Source: Pygmaiobacter massiliensis (GTDB lineage Bacteria; Bacillota; Clostridia; Oscillospirales; Ruminococcaceae). From it: a stretch of 64,000 nucleotides of DNA. Below are positions 9,591 through 18,372 of this stretch, piece after piece (the stretch's first letter is position 1; each line of letters opens with the position of its first letter). The notes beneath the pieces are model-generated. The model was not told the DNA's origin. It saw only the letters and a program-made list of their open reading frames with translations, and made no database searches. The stretch is taken from contig NZ_OAML01000002.1 in assembly GCF_900199435.1 (NCBI RefSeq), forward strand, positions 124,001 to 188,000, written 5' to 3'. The translations under genes were made by a program, and so were the position numbers.

Positions 9591-10361
9591 TTGAAAAGAT
9601 TTTTGCCGCCCCGTACCCCGCAGGAGCAGATCTTCTGTAAACAGGTGCTGACACTGGCTGCACGCAGCGAAAAAACTACCCGCCCTTGCTTTTCTTCTTT
9701 TTTGGACGAGCGGCAGCAGCAGCTTGCCCGGGCGCAGCTTGCGGCGAACAATGCAACTCAGCACCTTTTCTTTGGCGGTTTTGATGCTGCCGAGCGAAAG
9801 GTGCTTTGCGTGTATCTGGACGAGCCACCAGAACTTTGGGAGTGGCCGTTTTATGTGGTTCGCCTGCGCTGGAAAACAGGTGGCGCAACCCTTACACACC
9901 GCGATTACCTTGGTGCTTTGATGGGTCTAGGTATTGAACGCCGCAGTCTGGGAGATTTGCTGCTTTGCGAAGATGGCGCGTATCTTTTTGTGGTAAGCAC
10001 TCAAGCGCAAACGGTTTGCGATGAACTGCTGAGCGTAGGGCGTGTTTCTGTTACTGCAACGCTTTGCAGCGAATTGCCATCAGAACATGAACTGCCTCAA
10101 CCCGAGCAAAAAACCATTAATGTAGCTTCTTTGCGGGTAGATGCCGTGCTCGCTGCAGTACTGCATACCAGCCGCTCAGATGCTGCTGCGCTGGTTTCGT
10201 CCGGTAAAGTGATGGTAAGCCACCTCGAAGTGGACAACCCTTCCTTTTTAATGGAAGAAGGGGACAGCCTGACGGTGCGCGGGGTGGGGAAATTCCGCCT
10301 GCAGCAAATTGGCGGCGAAAGCAAAAAAGGCCGCTTGTTTTTATCCCTCCTGCAATATTAG
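9591..10361 (+). CDS. ylmH: RNA-binding S4-domain protein YlmH
   Basis: A 256-residue protein of the YlmH family, an S4-domain RNA-binding protein encoded beside division genes. The C-terminal S4 domain is visible from about residue 180 (LRVDAVLAAVLHTSRSDAAALVSSGKVMVSH). The family has been linked to ribosome quality control in Gram-positives. Translation apparently begins at TTG 9591, immediately after the sepF stop, with CGGAG 12 bases upstream, so coupling to sepF is likely. Confidence 0.9.
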   Translation: MKRFLPPRTPQEQIFCKQVLTLAARSEKTTRPCFSSFLDERQQQLARAQLAANNATQHLFFGGFDAAERKVLCVYLDEPPELWEWPFYVVRLRWKTGGATLTHRDYLGALMGLGIERRSLGDLLLCEDGAYLFVVSTQAQTVCDELLSVGRVSVTATLCSELPSEHELPQPEQKTINVASLRVDAVLAAVLHTSRSDAAALVSSGKVMVSHLEVDNPSFLMEEGDSLTVRGVGKFRLQQIGGESKKGRLFLSLLQY

Positions 10362-10415
10362 GTTGCCGGGGTGTCAATAAGAAAATAGTAGATCCTCAGA
10401 AAGGAATGAGATACC

Positions 10416-11039
10416 ATGATAACGGCAGAAGAAATTCGTCAGAAAAGCTTTGAAAAATCGATGCGCGGCTACCGCCCCGAAGAGGTGGAGGCTTTTCTTG
10501 CACAGATATCCGCCACTGTAGAGCAACTTATTACAGATAAAGCGGAAACCGAGAAAAAACTGTTTGTAATGGCAGAAAAAGTAGAAGAATATCGTGCACA
10601 GGAGGAAACCGTAAAAGCAACCCTCATCAATGCACAGCGTTTGGGAGATAACGTCATTCGCGAGGCCAACCAAAAAGCTGACCGTACCCTGCGGGAGGCA
10701 GCAGCAAAAGCCCAGTATATTTTGGACACGGCTACCGAGCGTGAGCGAGAAGAAAAAGAGAACCTTAAAAAGCTAGAGACTGAGATTGCAGCATTTAAGG
10801 GCAACATTTTAAGCCTCTATCAGCAGCACATCGAGTCGCTTACTCAGCTGGACCGCCAGATGAAATATGTAGAACGCGAAGTGTTTGGCGAAGCAGCGAT
10901 GCCGCAGGAAGCGGAAACTGAAAAAGAAGAAGCAACCGAAAGCGTTGTAGCTGATTCGATTGAGCACGCAGCTGAAATTGCAGACAGCTATGCTGAAACT
11001 GCTGTTGCAGAAGAGACTGAAGAGAAATTCAGCTTATAA
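10416..11039 (+). CDS. divIVA: DivIVA-family cell pole/septum protein
   Basis: The N-terminal lipid-binding domain has the conserved pattern EEIRQKSFEKSMRGYRPEEV followed by coiled coil from about residue 35 to 150. The C-terminal tail is acidic and Glu/Ala-rich. Length 207. DivIVA marks negatively curved membrane and recruits partners at septa and poles. It occupies the expected position between ylmH and ileS. The ATG at 10416 follows AAAGGAATG. Confidence 0.93.
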   Translation: MITAEEIRQKSFEKSMRGYRPEEVEAFLAQISATVEQLITDKAETEKKLFVMAEKVEEYRAQEETVKATLINAQRLGDNVIREANQKADRTLREAAAKAQYILDTATEREREEKENLKKLETEIAAFKGNILSLYQQHIESLTQLDRQMKYVEREVFGEAAMPQEAETEKEEATESVVADSIEHAAEIADSYAETAVAEETEEKFSL

Positions 11040-11073
11040 AAGTTTACAAAATAATTTTGAGGAGAGATCACCA

Positions 11074-13863
11074 GTGCAGGAAGATTACAACAAGACACTG
11101 AACTTGCCTAAAACCGAGTTCAGCATGAGAGCGGGACTTCCCGTCAAAGAGCCGGTCATGCTCGAAAAATGGCTAAAAGATGACCTATACGAAAACATGG
11201 TAAAAAACAACGAGGGCAAACCGCTTTATATTCTGCACGATGGTCCTCCGTATGCCAACGGTAAAATTCATATGGGCACCGCGATGAACAAAATCTTGAA
11301 AGATATCATCGTGCGCTATAAAAACATGAATGGCTTTTGTGCGCCGTTTGTTCCCGGCTATGACACTCACGGCTTGCCCATCGAGTTGAAAGCACTCGAG
11401 GCAGCAGGAGATAATAAGTCCAACATCAGCAAACTTGAGCTTCGCCAGACTTGTAAAGATTTTGCGCTGCGTCACCTTGACATCATGTCCGGCGAATTCC
11501 AGCGTCTGGGCTGCATCGGCGACTACAAACACCCGTATGTTACCCTTGCACCCGAATTTGAGGCAACTCAGGTTCGCATTTTTGGCGAAATGGCACGCAA
11601 AGGCTATATCTACAAAGGCATGAAAGCCGTTTACTGGTGCCCCACCGACAAAACGGCTCTTGCGGAAGCAGAGATTGAATACAGCGATGATTCCTGCGAT
11701 TCTATCTATGTCGGCTTCGAGGTCGTAAAAGACAACGGCGTGCTGGAAAAAGCCGGTATTCCGATGGAGAAAGCCCGTTTCGTAATCTGGACGACCACTA
11801 CCTGGACACTGCCTGCAAACCTTGCTATCTGCCTTGGTCCCAACTTTGACTATGTGTTTGTCAAGGTGGGCGACACCTACTATGTAATGGCAGAAGCGCT
11901 GGTCGAAGATACCATGTCTGCTTGCGGCATCACCGAGTATGAAGTTGTAGACGGCACCTTCAAAGGTACCGACTTTGAATATATGGAAGTGCAACATCCC
12001 TTCCTCGACCGCAATTCGCTGCTCATCGTGGGCGACCACGTTACGCTGGAATCTGGCACTGGCTGTGTTCATACCGCACCGGGCCACGGCGCAGAGGACT
12101 TCGAAGTCTGCCAGAAGCATTATCCGCAGATTCCGGTTATCGTGCCGGTCGACGAGGCTGGTGTGCTGACGGAGGAGGCTGGTCCCTTCAAAGGGCTGAT
12201 GGTTTGGGATGCAAACGCCGTCATTCTCGAAGCAATCAAAAAGAGCGGCCATCTGCTGGGCGTACAGCACATTGTGCATCAGTATCCGCATTGCTGGCGC
12301 TGCCATCACCCCATTATCTTCCGTGCAACAGAGCAGTGGTTCTGCAGCGTTGAGGACTTTAAGCCCGAAACCTACAAAGCGATTGAAGACGTTAAGTGGA
12401 CACCGGAATGGGGCAAAGAGCGCATCACCGGCATGGTACGTGACCGCAATGACTGGTGTATCTCCCGTCAGCGCACCTGGGGCGTACCCATCCCTGTATT
12501 CTACTGCAAAAAATGCGGTAAATACCATATCACTGAGAGCTCTATCGATACCGTGGCAAAGCTGTTTGAAAAAGAGGGCAGCGATGCCTGGTACAAATAT
12601 AGTGCGGACGAAATTCTGCACGGCACCGAAACCTGCCAATACTGCGGCGCGACCGAGTTTGAAAAAGACCGCGACATCATGGACGTTTGGTTCGACTCTG
12701 GTTCTTCCCACATGGCAGTTCTCGAAACCCGCCCCGAACTTACCTGGCCCTGCGACCTTTATATCGAAGGCGGCGACCAGTATCGTGGCTGGTTCCAGTC
12801 CTCGCTGCTCACTTCAGTGGCATGCCGTGGCGTTGCACCGTACAAAAACGTTGTCAGCTGCGGCTGGGTTGTAGATGGCGAAGGCCGCAAGATGTCCAAA
12901 TCTCTCGGCAACGGCATCGCACCCGAAGATATCATCAAAGATTACGGCTCGGATATTGTCCGTCTGTGGGTTGCTTCCTCCGATTATCAGGTCGACGTGC
13001 GTATCAGCAAAGAAATCCTGAAACAGCTTTCTGAAGCATACCGCAAAATCCGCAATACCGCTCGTTTCATGCTCGGCAACCTCAGCGATTTTAACCCCGA
13101 CACCGATATGGTCGGCGATGATAAGCTGGAAGAGCTTGATTTGTGGGCACTCGCAACTCTCGAAGAACTTGTGGATACCGCAAAAGCCGGTTACGACAAC
13201 TATGACTTCCATAAAGTTTATCATAACGTCCACAAATTCTGCGTGGTCGATATGTCCAACTTCTATCTGGACGTCATCAAAGACCGTTTGTATATCAATA
13301 AACTGGATAGCGAGACTCGCCGTGCTGCGCAGACTGCAATGTACAAAGTGCTCGTCACGCTGACCAAGCTGGTTGCTCCGATTCTTGCATTTACTTCTCA
13401 GGAAATCTGGGAGGCAATCCCGGCTGCTGCATCCAAAAAGCAGTACGTTTTGTTTGAGGAAATCGGCGAGACCGGCCATTACAAGCTGACTGCAGAGCAG
13501 AAAGCAAAATGGAACGAACTCATCGCAATTCGTGATGATGTTAAGAAAGCACTGGAGCTTGCCCGTAATCAGAAGGTTATCGGTGCATCTCTGGAGGCGA
13601 AAATCGTACTGAACTGCAACGACGCTGTTTACGATTTTGCAAAACCGCTGGAAGATACCCTTGCAGAGCTCTGCATCGTGTCTAAAGCCGTTGTGCAAAA
13701 GGGCGACGCTGGCTTTAAGGGTGAGTTCGAAGGTCTCACCATTGAAGTAGAGCATATGTCTGGTGACAAATGCGAACGCTGCTGGAAGTACACCGATGAC
13801 ATTGGCACCCATGAAGCGCACGCAACTCTCTGCGCACGCTGTGCCACTATCATTGAAGAATAA
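11074..13863 (+). CDS. ileS: Isoleucyl-tRNA synthetase
   Basis: A class I synthetase charging tRNA-Ile. It shows the HIGH-type motif PYANGKIHMG, the connecting (editing) insertion, KMSKS within GRKMSKSLGNG, and a C-terminal zinc finger with CERC and CARC pairs, as in the eubacterial ileS1 form. About 929 residues. The GTG start at 11074 is chosen because GAGGAGA precedes it by 7 bases; the open frame extends upstream into divIVA but without a start signal. No T-box is present in the short 34-base gap, so it is probably transcribed with divIVA. Confidence 0.97.
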   Translation: MQEDYNKTLNLPKTEFSMRAGLPVKEPVMLEKWLKDDLYENMVKNNEGKPLYILHDGPPYANGKIHMGTAMNKILKDIIVRYKNMNGFCAPFVPGYDTHGLPIELKALEAAGDNKSNISKLELRQTCKDFALRHLDIMSGEFQRLGCIGDYKHPYVTLAPEFEATQVRIFGEMARKGYIYKGMKAVYWCPTDKTALAEAEIEYSDDSCDSIYVGFEVVKDNGVLEKAGIPMEKARFVIWTTTTWTLPANLAICLGPNFDYVFVKVGDTYYVMAEALVEDTMSACGITEYEVVDGTFKGTDFEYMEVQHPFLDRNSLLIVGDHVTLESGTGCVHTAPGHGAEDFEVCQKHYPQIPVIVPVDEAGVLTEEAGPFKGLMVWDANAVILEAIKKSGHLLGVQHIVHQYPHCWRCHHPIIFRATEQWFCSVEDFKPETYKAIEDVKWTPEWGKERITGMVRDRNDWCISRQRTWGVPIPVFYCKKCGKYHITESSIDTVAKLFEKEGSDAWYKYSADEILHGTETCQYCGATEFEKDRDIMDVWFDSGSSHMAVLETRPELTWPCDLYIEGGDQYRGWFQSSLLTSVACRGVAPYKNVVSCGWVVDGEGRKMSKSLGNGIAPEDIIKDYGSDIVRLWVASSDYQVDVRISKEILKQLSEAYRKIRNTARFMLGNLSDFNPDTDMVGDDKLEELDLWALATLEELVDTAKAGYDNYDFHKVYHNVHKFCVVDMSNFYLDVIKDRLYINKLDSETRRAAQTAMYKVLVTLTKLVAPILAFTSQEIWEAIPAAASKKQYVLFEEIGETGHYKLTAEQKAKWNELIAIRDDVKKALELARNQKVIGASLEAKIVLNCNDAVYDFAKPLEDTLAELCIVSKAVVQKGDAGFKGEFEGLTIEVEHMSGDKCERCWKYTDDIGTHEAHATLCARCATIIEE

Positions 13864-13875
13864 AAAGTAACGTCG

Positions 13876-13906
13876 AATAGCGGTGCTCATAGTTGGCACC
13901 GCTATT
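13876..13906 (+). terminator. Hairpin between ileS and lspA
   Basis: A perfect 11-bp inverted repeat (13876-13886 with 13896-13906) and 9-base loop. The T tract after it is short (TTT), so it may be a weak terminator or an mRNA stability element. Confidence 0.55.
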
Positions 13907-13931
13907 TGGCATACCGAAAGGTGGAACCTCG

Positions 13932-14423
13932 TTGTTCATTTCGATTCTTGCGATTGCTGCTATGGTTGCGGCAGACCAGGTTGCCAAAATGCTGGCGACC
14001 CAATACCTTGCGCCGGTGGGCACCATGCCGTTTATTCCCGGTGTAATGGAGCTGCGCTATGTGCTAAACGAAGGCATGGCTTTCAGCATGCTTTCGGGTG
14101 CGCGCTGGTTTTTGATTATCGCGACCTCGGCTGCGTTGCTGGCGTTGCTTTGGTTTGTTTTCTTCCGTCGCAATAAGCTGAAAACGCTGGAATATGTATC
14201 GTTGCTGCTCATCATTGGCGGCGGTATCGGCAATTTAATCGACCGCGTACTGTACGGCTATGTTGTCGATTTCTTCGCGACAACCTTTGTAAACTTTGCC
14301 GTATTTAACGTTGCAGACTGTTTTGTTTGCATTGGCGTTGGGCTGCTGATGGTTGCCGTAATTTTTGAAGAATATCAAAACTATAAAAAGAAAAAAGCGG
14401 AGGGCCCCACCGATGCCGCGTGA
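13932..14423 (+). CDS. lspA: Lipoprotein signal peptidase LspA
   Basis: The aspartic signal peptidase II that cleaves prolipoproteins at the lipobox. Four hydrophobic segments are visible. The catalytic aspartates lie in GGIGNLIDR and in FNVADC, the conserved family motifs. The start is TTG 13932, preceded by AAAGGTGG at suitable distance; an upstream in-frame TTG (13893) lies within the hairpin loop and lacks a ribosome binding site. 163 residues, usual size. It overlaps rluD by 11 bases. Confidence 0.94.
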   Translation: MFISILAIAAMVAADQVAKMLATQYLAPVGTMPFIPGVMELRYVLNEGMAFSMLSGARWFLIIATSAALLALLWFVFFRRNKLKTLEYVSLLLIIGGGIGNLIDRVLYGYVVDFFATTFVNFAVFNVADCFVCIGVGLLMVAVIFEEYQNYKKKKAEGPTDAA

Positions 14424-15330
14424 AAAAAAGATTTTCCGTGTACCGGAAAATCTTTCGGGCGCGCGCATGGATGCTTGTGTGGCTGCACTTTGCGAAGAGC
14501 TGACGCGTAGCCTTGCGCAGCAGCTGATTGCAGAAGGCGCCGTCTTGCTGTGTGGTAAACCAGCTGTAAAGAGTACTCGCGCAAAAGCAGGGGATGAAAT
14601 TACGATAATTTTGCCTGAGCTGCGTGAGGTAGAACTCGAAGCACAGGATATTCCGCTGGAAATCGTTTATGAGGACAAGGATCTGCTCGTAGTTAATAAA
14701 CCCAAAGGTATGGTGGTTCACCCCGCACCCGGCAATCCGGACGGCACGTTGGTGAACGCCCTCATGTACCACTGCAAGGGCAGCCTTTCCGGTATCAACG
14801 GCGAATTGCGGCCCGGCATCGTTCATCGCATCGATAAAGATACCAGTGGCCTGCTGGTGGTTGCAAAAAACGATACGGCGCACGTTCATCTTTCCGAACA
14901 GCTTTCCCGGCACGCAATGACGCGTGTTTATCAGGCGGTAGTGTATGGGAGATTGAAAGAACCGCAAGGTATTATTGAAGCCTCCATTGGACGAAGCCAA
15001 AAAGACCGCAAAAAAATGGCAGTGACTGACAAAAATGCAAAAAATGCGGTAACAACCTATAAAACAATTGCACAGTATAACAGCTTTACACACATTGAGC
15101 TGCGCTTAAAAACAGGGCGCACGCATCAAATTCGTGTGCATATGGCGCATATTGGGCATCCGGTGGCTGGTGACCCTGTTTATGGTCCCAAGTCCGTCAT
15201 TACAGAGCTGGGGGGTCAGTGCCTGCACGCGGGCACCTTAGGGTTTATCCACCCCGCCACAAGCGAGTATATGGAGTTTACTGCTCCACTGCCGGAATAT
15301 TTCACTCGTTTTATTGCGAAGCTGAAATAA
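14413..15330 (+). CDS. rluD: 23S rRNA pseudouridine synthase, RluD family
   Basis: An RluA/RluD-family pseudouridine synthase. It has an N-terminal S4 domain (from about residue 14) and a catalytic domain with the active-site motif HRIDKDTSGLLVVAK. Length 305 is normal. Start ATG 14413 with GGAGG at 14400; it overlaps the end of lspA, the standard lspA-rluD arrangement. The exact target uridines are inferred from the family. Confidence 0.92.
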   Translation: MPREKKIFRVPENLSGARMDACVAALCEELTRSLAQQLIAEGAVLLCGKPAVKSTRAKAGDEITIILPELREVELEAQDIPLEIVYEDKDLLVVNKPKGMVVHPAPGNPDGTLVNALMYHCKGSLSGINGELRPGIVHRIDKDTSGLLVVAKNDTAHVHLSEQLSRHAMTRVYQAVVYGRLKEPQGIIEASIGRSQKDRKKMAVTDKNAKNAVTTYKTIAQYNSFTHIELRLKTGRTHQIRVHMAHIGHPVAGDPVYGPKSVITELGGQCLHAGTLGFIHPATSEYMEFTAPLPEYFTRFIAKLK

Positions 15331-15373
15331 GAGAACAAAGCTTTTGTCAAAATTGCAGAAAGGCAGGCCGAAT

Positions 15374-16195
15374 ATGATTCAAAGTTTGAATGAGCTGCTG
15401 GTCATCAGCGACATTGATAATACGCTGCTTTCGGTACCTGAGGCAATTCCTGCCTGCAACCGCGAGATGATTCGACTATTCAATCGTTTGGGCGGACATT
15501 TTACCGTGGCAACAGGCAGAACGGTTGCTTCTGTGCGGCCGTTTTTAAAAGAAATTGAGCTTAGTGCACCCGCCATTTTATACGGTGGAGGCATGCTGTA
15601 TGACTTTAACAAAGACATCCCCGTAGACGTTACTTTCATTGATAAAATCTCTGCCAAAGCGGCACTGCGTGACCTGCTTGCAGCTTTTCCGCGTGTGGGA
15701 GCAGAGATTATGACCGACAGCGGGCGACTTTATGTGGTAAATCCTAACGAGCAGACTGTACGCCACACCCACGAAGAGAGCCTTGATTACGTGGTATGTG
15801 ATTTGGACGATGTTCCTGGCGAATGGCATAAAGTGTTGCTTGCAGACTCTGCTGCGGCACTTGCGCCGGTACAGCAATTTGCGCAGGAACACTCTTACGA
15901 GAACCTTTACTTTTTACCTACCAATTCTGTTTATTTTGAGTTGATGCCGAAAGGCGCGACCAAAGGAACCGCGTTAAAAAAGCTTTCATCCTGGACGGGT
16001 ATCGCGCTTGAAAATATTTACGCCGTCGGAGATTACTATAATGATATTGAGCTGCTGCGTACCGCTGGCCATGGCATCGCGATTGGCAATGCGGTTGCAG
16101 AAGTTAAACTGGTGTGTGAGCGCACTGTTCTGCCCTGTACAGACGGGGGTGTAGCTGAACTGCTTTACAGCTTAATTAAACAGTTTTCCAAGTAA
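15374..16195 (+). CDS. HAD-superfamily (Cof-type) phosphatase
   Basis: A 273-residue haloacid dehalogenase-type hydrolase. Motif I is DIDNTLL (near residue 14), and the C-terminal motif IV region reads VGDYYNDIELL, typical for the Cof/YbiV subfamily with a C2 cap. These enzymes dephosphorylate sugar phosphates or similar small molecules; the substrate cannot be read from sequence. ATG 15374 follows AAAGGCAGG. Confidence 0.85.
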   Translation: MIQSLNELLVISDIDNTLLSVPEAIPACNREMIRLFNRLGGHFTVATGRTVASVRPFLKEIELSAPAILYGGGMLYDFNKDIPVDVTFIDKISAKAALRDLLAAFPRVGAEIMTDSGRLYVVNPNEQTVRHTHEESLDYVVCDLDDVPGEWHKVLLADSAAALAPVQQFAQEHSYENLYFLPTNSVYFELMPKGATKGTALKKLSSWTGIALENIYAVGDYYNDIELLRTAGHGIAIGNAVAEVKLVCERTVLPCTDGGVAELLYSLIKQFSK

Positions 16196-16230
16196 TTTTT
16201 ATATTTCTATCAGCAAACAGGAGGAAACAC

Positions 16231-17070
16231 ATGCAAGCAAATGAAAAAAAGCGTCTGGCTAAGATTGCAAACGAAATCCGTCAGGGCGCAGTGACCGGTG
16301 TATATCACGCAAAAGCGGGACATCCCGGCGGCTCACTGTCCATTGCAGACACGCTGAGCTACCTGTACTTTAAAGAGATGAAAGTTGACCCACAAAACCC
16401 GAAATGGGAAGAGCGTGATCGCTTTGTGCTTTCTAAAGGGCATACCTGCCCGGGCCTGTATGCTGCTTTGGCAGAGCGTGGCTTTTTCCCGAAAGAGGAG
16501 CTGCTTCAGCTTCGCCATTTGGGCGCACTGCTGCAGGGCCATCCGGATATGAAACATATCCCTGGCATCGATATGACCACTGGCAGCCTCGGCCAAGGAA
16601 TTTCTGCGGCTGTGGGCATGGCACTTTGCGGAAAACTTTATCAAAAAGATTACCGTGTCTTTGTTGTCCTCGGTGATGGTGAATGCGAAGAGGGTCAGGT
16701 TTGGGAGGCCGCAATGCTGGCTGGCAACCGTGGCCTGGATAATCTGATTGCTGTAGTCGACTACAATAACCTGCAGATTGACGGCACTTTGGAAGAGGTA
16801 AACTCTCCGATGCCGATTGATGAGAAATTCGCAGCATTCGGCTGGAATGTTTTCCTTGCCGATGCACATGATTTTGACAGCCTTGAAGCTGCATTTGAGG
16901 GCGCAAAAGCCTCCAAAAAACCGGCAGTTGTTGTGCAGAAGTCTGTAAAAGGCAAAGGCGTTTCTTTTATGGAGAATAACGCTGGCTGGCACGGCAAAGC
17001 ACCGAATGATAAAGAATACGAGCAGGCAATGCAGGAACTTCGCGCTGCCGCAGCATCTTTGGAGGGTTAA
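16231..17070 (+). CDS. Transketolase, N-terminal (ThDP-binding) subunit
   Basis: The N-terminal half of a split transketolase of the non-oxidative pentose phosphate pathway. The thiamine diphosphate motif starts GDGECEEGQVWEAA and ends at YNN. The HAGHPGGSLS-type substrate loop (AKAGHPGGSLS) is near residue 30. 279 residues. The C-terminal half is the next gene, 3 bases away, so the two make one enzyme. Confidence 0.95.
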   Translation: MQANEKKRLAKIANEIRQGAVTGVYHAKAGHPGGSLSIADTLSYLYFKEMKVDPQNPKWEERDRFVLSKGHTCPGLYAALAERGFFPKEELLQLRHLGALLQGHPDMKHIPGIDMTTGSLGQGISAAVGMALCGKLYQKDYRVFVVLGDGECEEGQVWEAAMLAGNRGLDNLIAVVDYNNLQIDGTLEEVNSPMPIDEKFAAFGWNVFLADAHDFDSLEAAFEGAKASKKPAVVVQKSVKGKGVSFMENNAGWHGKAPNDKEYEQAMQELRAAAASLEG

Positions 17071-17073
17071 ACG

Positions 17074-18018
17074 ATGAGTGAAGTAGTAAAAATTGCAACC
17101 CGAGACGCTTACGGTAAAGCCCTGGCAGAACTGGGAGAAAAAAATCACGACGTTGTTGTTTTAGATGCAGACCTTGCTGGCGCAACCAAAACCGGCGTAT
17201 TTAAAGCGGCATTTCCCGAGCGTTTTATCGATTGCGGCATTGCAGAAGGCAACATGATTGGCGTAGCTGCCGGTATTGCTGCAGAGGGTAAAATCCCGTT
17301 TGCTTCCAGCTTTGCGATGTTTGCGGCAGGTCGTGCTTTCGAGCAGATTCGTAACTCGGTTGGCTACCCGCATCTGAACGTCAAAGTCGGCGCGACCCAC
17401 GCAGGCGTTTCGGTAGGCGAGGACGGTGCGACCCACCAGTGCAACGAAGACATCGCGCTGATGCGTACCATTCCTGGTATGGTTGTGCTAAACCCGGCTG
17501 ACGCAGTGGAAGCACGTGCCGCTGTATTTGCAGCCGCCGAACATCAAGGACCGGTCTATCTGCGCTTTGGTCGTCTTGCGGTTCCCGTAATCAACGATCG
17601 CCCCGACTACAAATTTCAAATCGGCAAAGCGATTACGCTGCGTGAGGGCACCGATGTTACCATTATCGCTACTGGCCTAATGGTAAACGAAGCTTTGATG
17701 GCCGCAGAGCAGCTGGAAGCAAAAGGCATCTCTGCTCGCATTGTGAATATGCATACCATCAAACCGATCGACGCTGAAACAGTGAAAAAAGCGGCCGCAG
17801 AAACCAAAGGTATTGTAACCGCAGAAGAGCATAGTGTCATCGGCGGCTTGTACAGCGCCGTTTGTGAAGTGCTTTGCACAGAGGGCGCTGCTGTTAAAGT
17901 TGCACCTGTTGCAGTTATGGACACCTTCGGTCAGTCGGGCCCGGGCGCGAAACTGCTTGAGTTCTATGGCCTTTCTGCTGAGCACATCGTGCAGGAAGCA
18001 GAAAAGCTCTGCCGATAA
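17074..18018 (+). CDS. Transketolase, C-terminal (pyrimidine-binding) subunit
   Basis: The second subunit of the split transketolase, containing the pyrimidine-binding and C-terminal domains. The region DCGIAEGNMIGVAAG contains the glutamate that activates ThDP, and GATHAGVSVGEDGATHQ follows as in transketolase and DXS relatives. 314 residues. ATG 17074 follows GGAGG at the 3' end of the upstream subunit gene. Confidence 0.95.
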   Translation: MSEVVKIATRDAYGKALAELGEKNHDVVVLDADLAGATKTGVFKAAFPERFIDCGIAEGNMIGVAAGIAAEGKIPFASSFAMFAAGRAFEQIRNSVGYPHLNVKVGATHAGVSVGEDGATHQCNEDIALMRTIPGMVVLNPADAVEARAAVFAAAEHQGPVYLRFGRLAVPVINDRPDYKFQIGKAITLREGTDVTIIATGLMVNEALMAAEQLEAKGISARIVNMHTIKPIDAETVKKAAAETKGIVTAEEHSVIGGLYSAVCEVLCTEGAAVKVAPVAVMDTFGQSGPGAKLLEFYGLSAEHIVQEAEKLCR

Positions 18019-18019
18019 A

Positions 18020-18352
18020 ATGAACCGTCGGTATCACAAGCTGTTTTGCGTATTTGCGCTGGCAGCAGTAACGCTTGCAGCACTGCTGTACTATCCGCCG
18101 TTGGCGGGTGGTACGCAGCCGGTTGGCGGCGAACTGCTTTTGTCCGGCACTTTGGCAGATGGAAAACTAAATGTCAATACAGCAACTGCGGAGCAGCTTC
18201 AGCTGCTGCCGGGGATTGGGGCAGAGAAGGCGCATGCCATCGTGGAATACCGCGAAGAGCAGGGCGCCTTTGCCTCTATTGAAGCGCTGATGCAGGTACG
18301 AGGAATCGGCAGTGCCATATTTGAAGATATTAAAACGGAAATTTGTGTGTAG
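18020..18352 (+). CDS. ComEA-like helix-hairpin-helix protein
   Basis: A 110-residue protein with an N-terminal membrane or signal segment (about residues 8-25) and a C-terminal ComEA-type helix-hairpin-helix domain (LNVNTATAEQLQLLPGIG... through VRGIGSAIFEDI). Such domains bind DNA without sequence specificity. It is shorter than competence ComEA and lacks the SLBB domain, and no comEC lies nearby, so a competence role is unproven. ATG 18020 overlaps the transketolase stop region. Confidence 0.8.
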   Translation: MNRRYHKLFCVFALAAVTLAALLYYPPLAGGTQPVGGELLLSGTLADGKLNVNTATAEQLQLLPGIGAEKAHAIVEYREEQGAFASIEALMQVRGIGSAIFEDIKTEICV

Positions 18353-18372
18353 CAAAAGGGAAGGGAAACAGG

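Noticed and set aside
11185-12711. Long open frame antisense to ileS
   Set aside because: It is a 508-codon shadow frame on the opposite strand of a highly conserved gene, with no own start signal.
12814-13899. Open frame antisense to the ileS 3' end
   Set aside because: Shadow of ileS; no homology pattern and no start signal.
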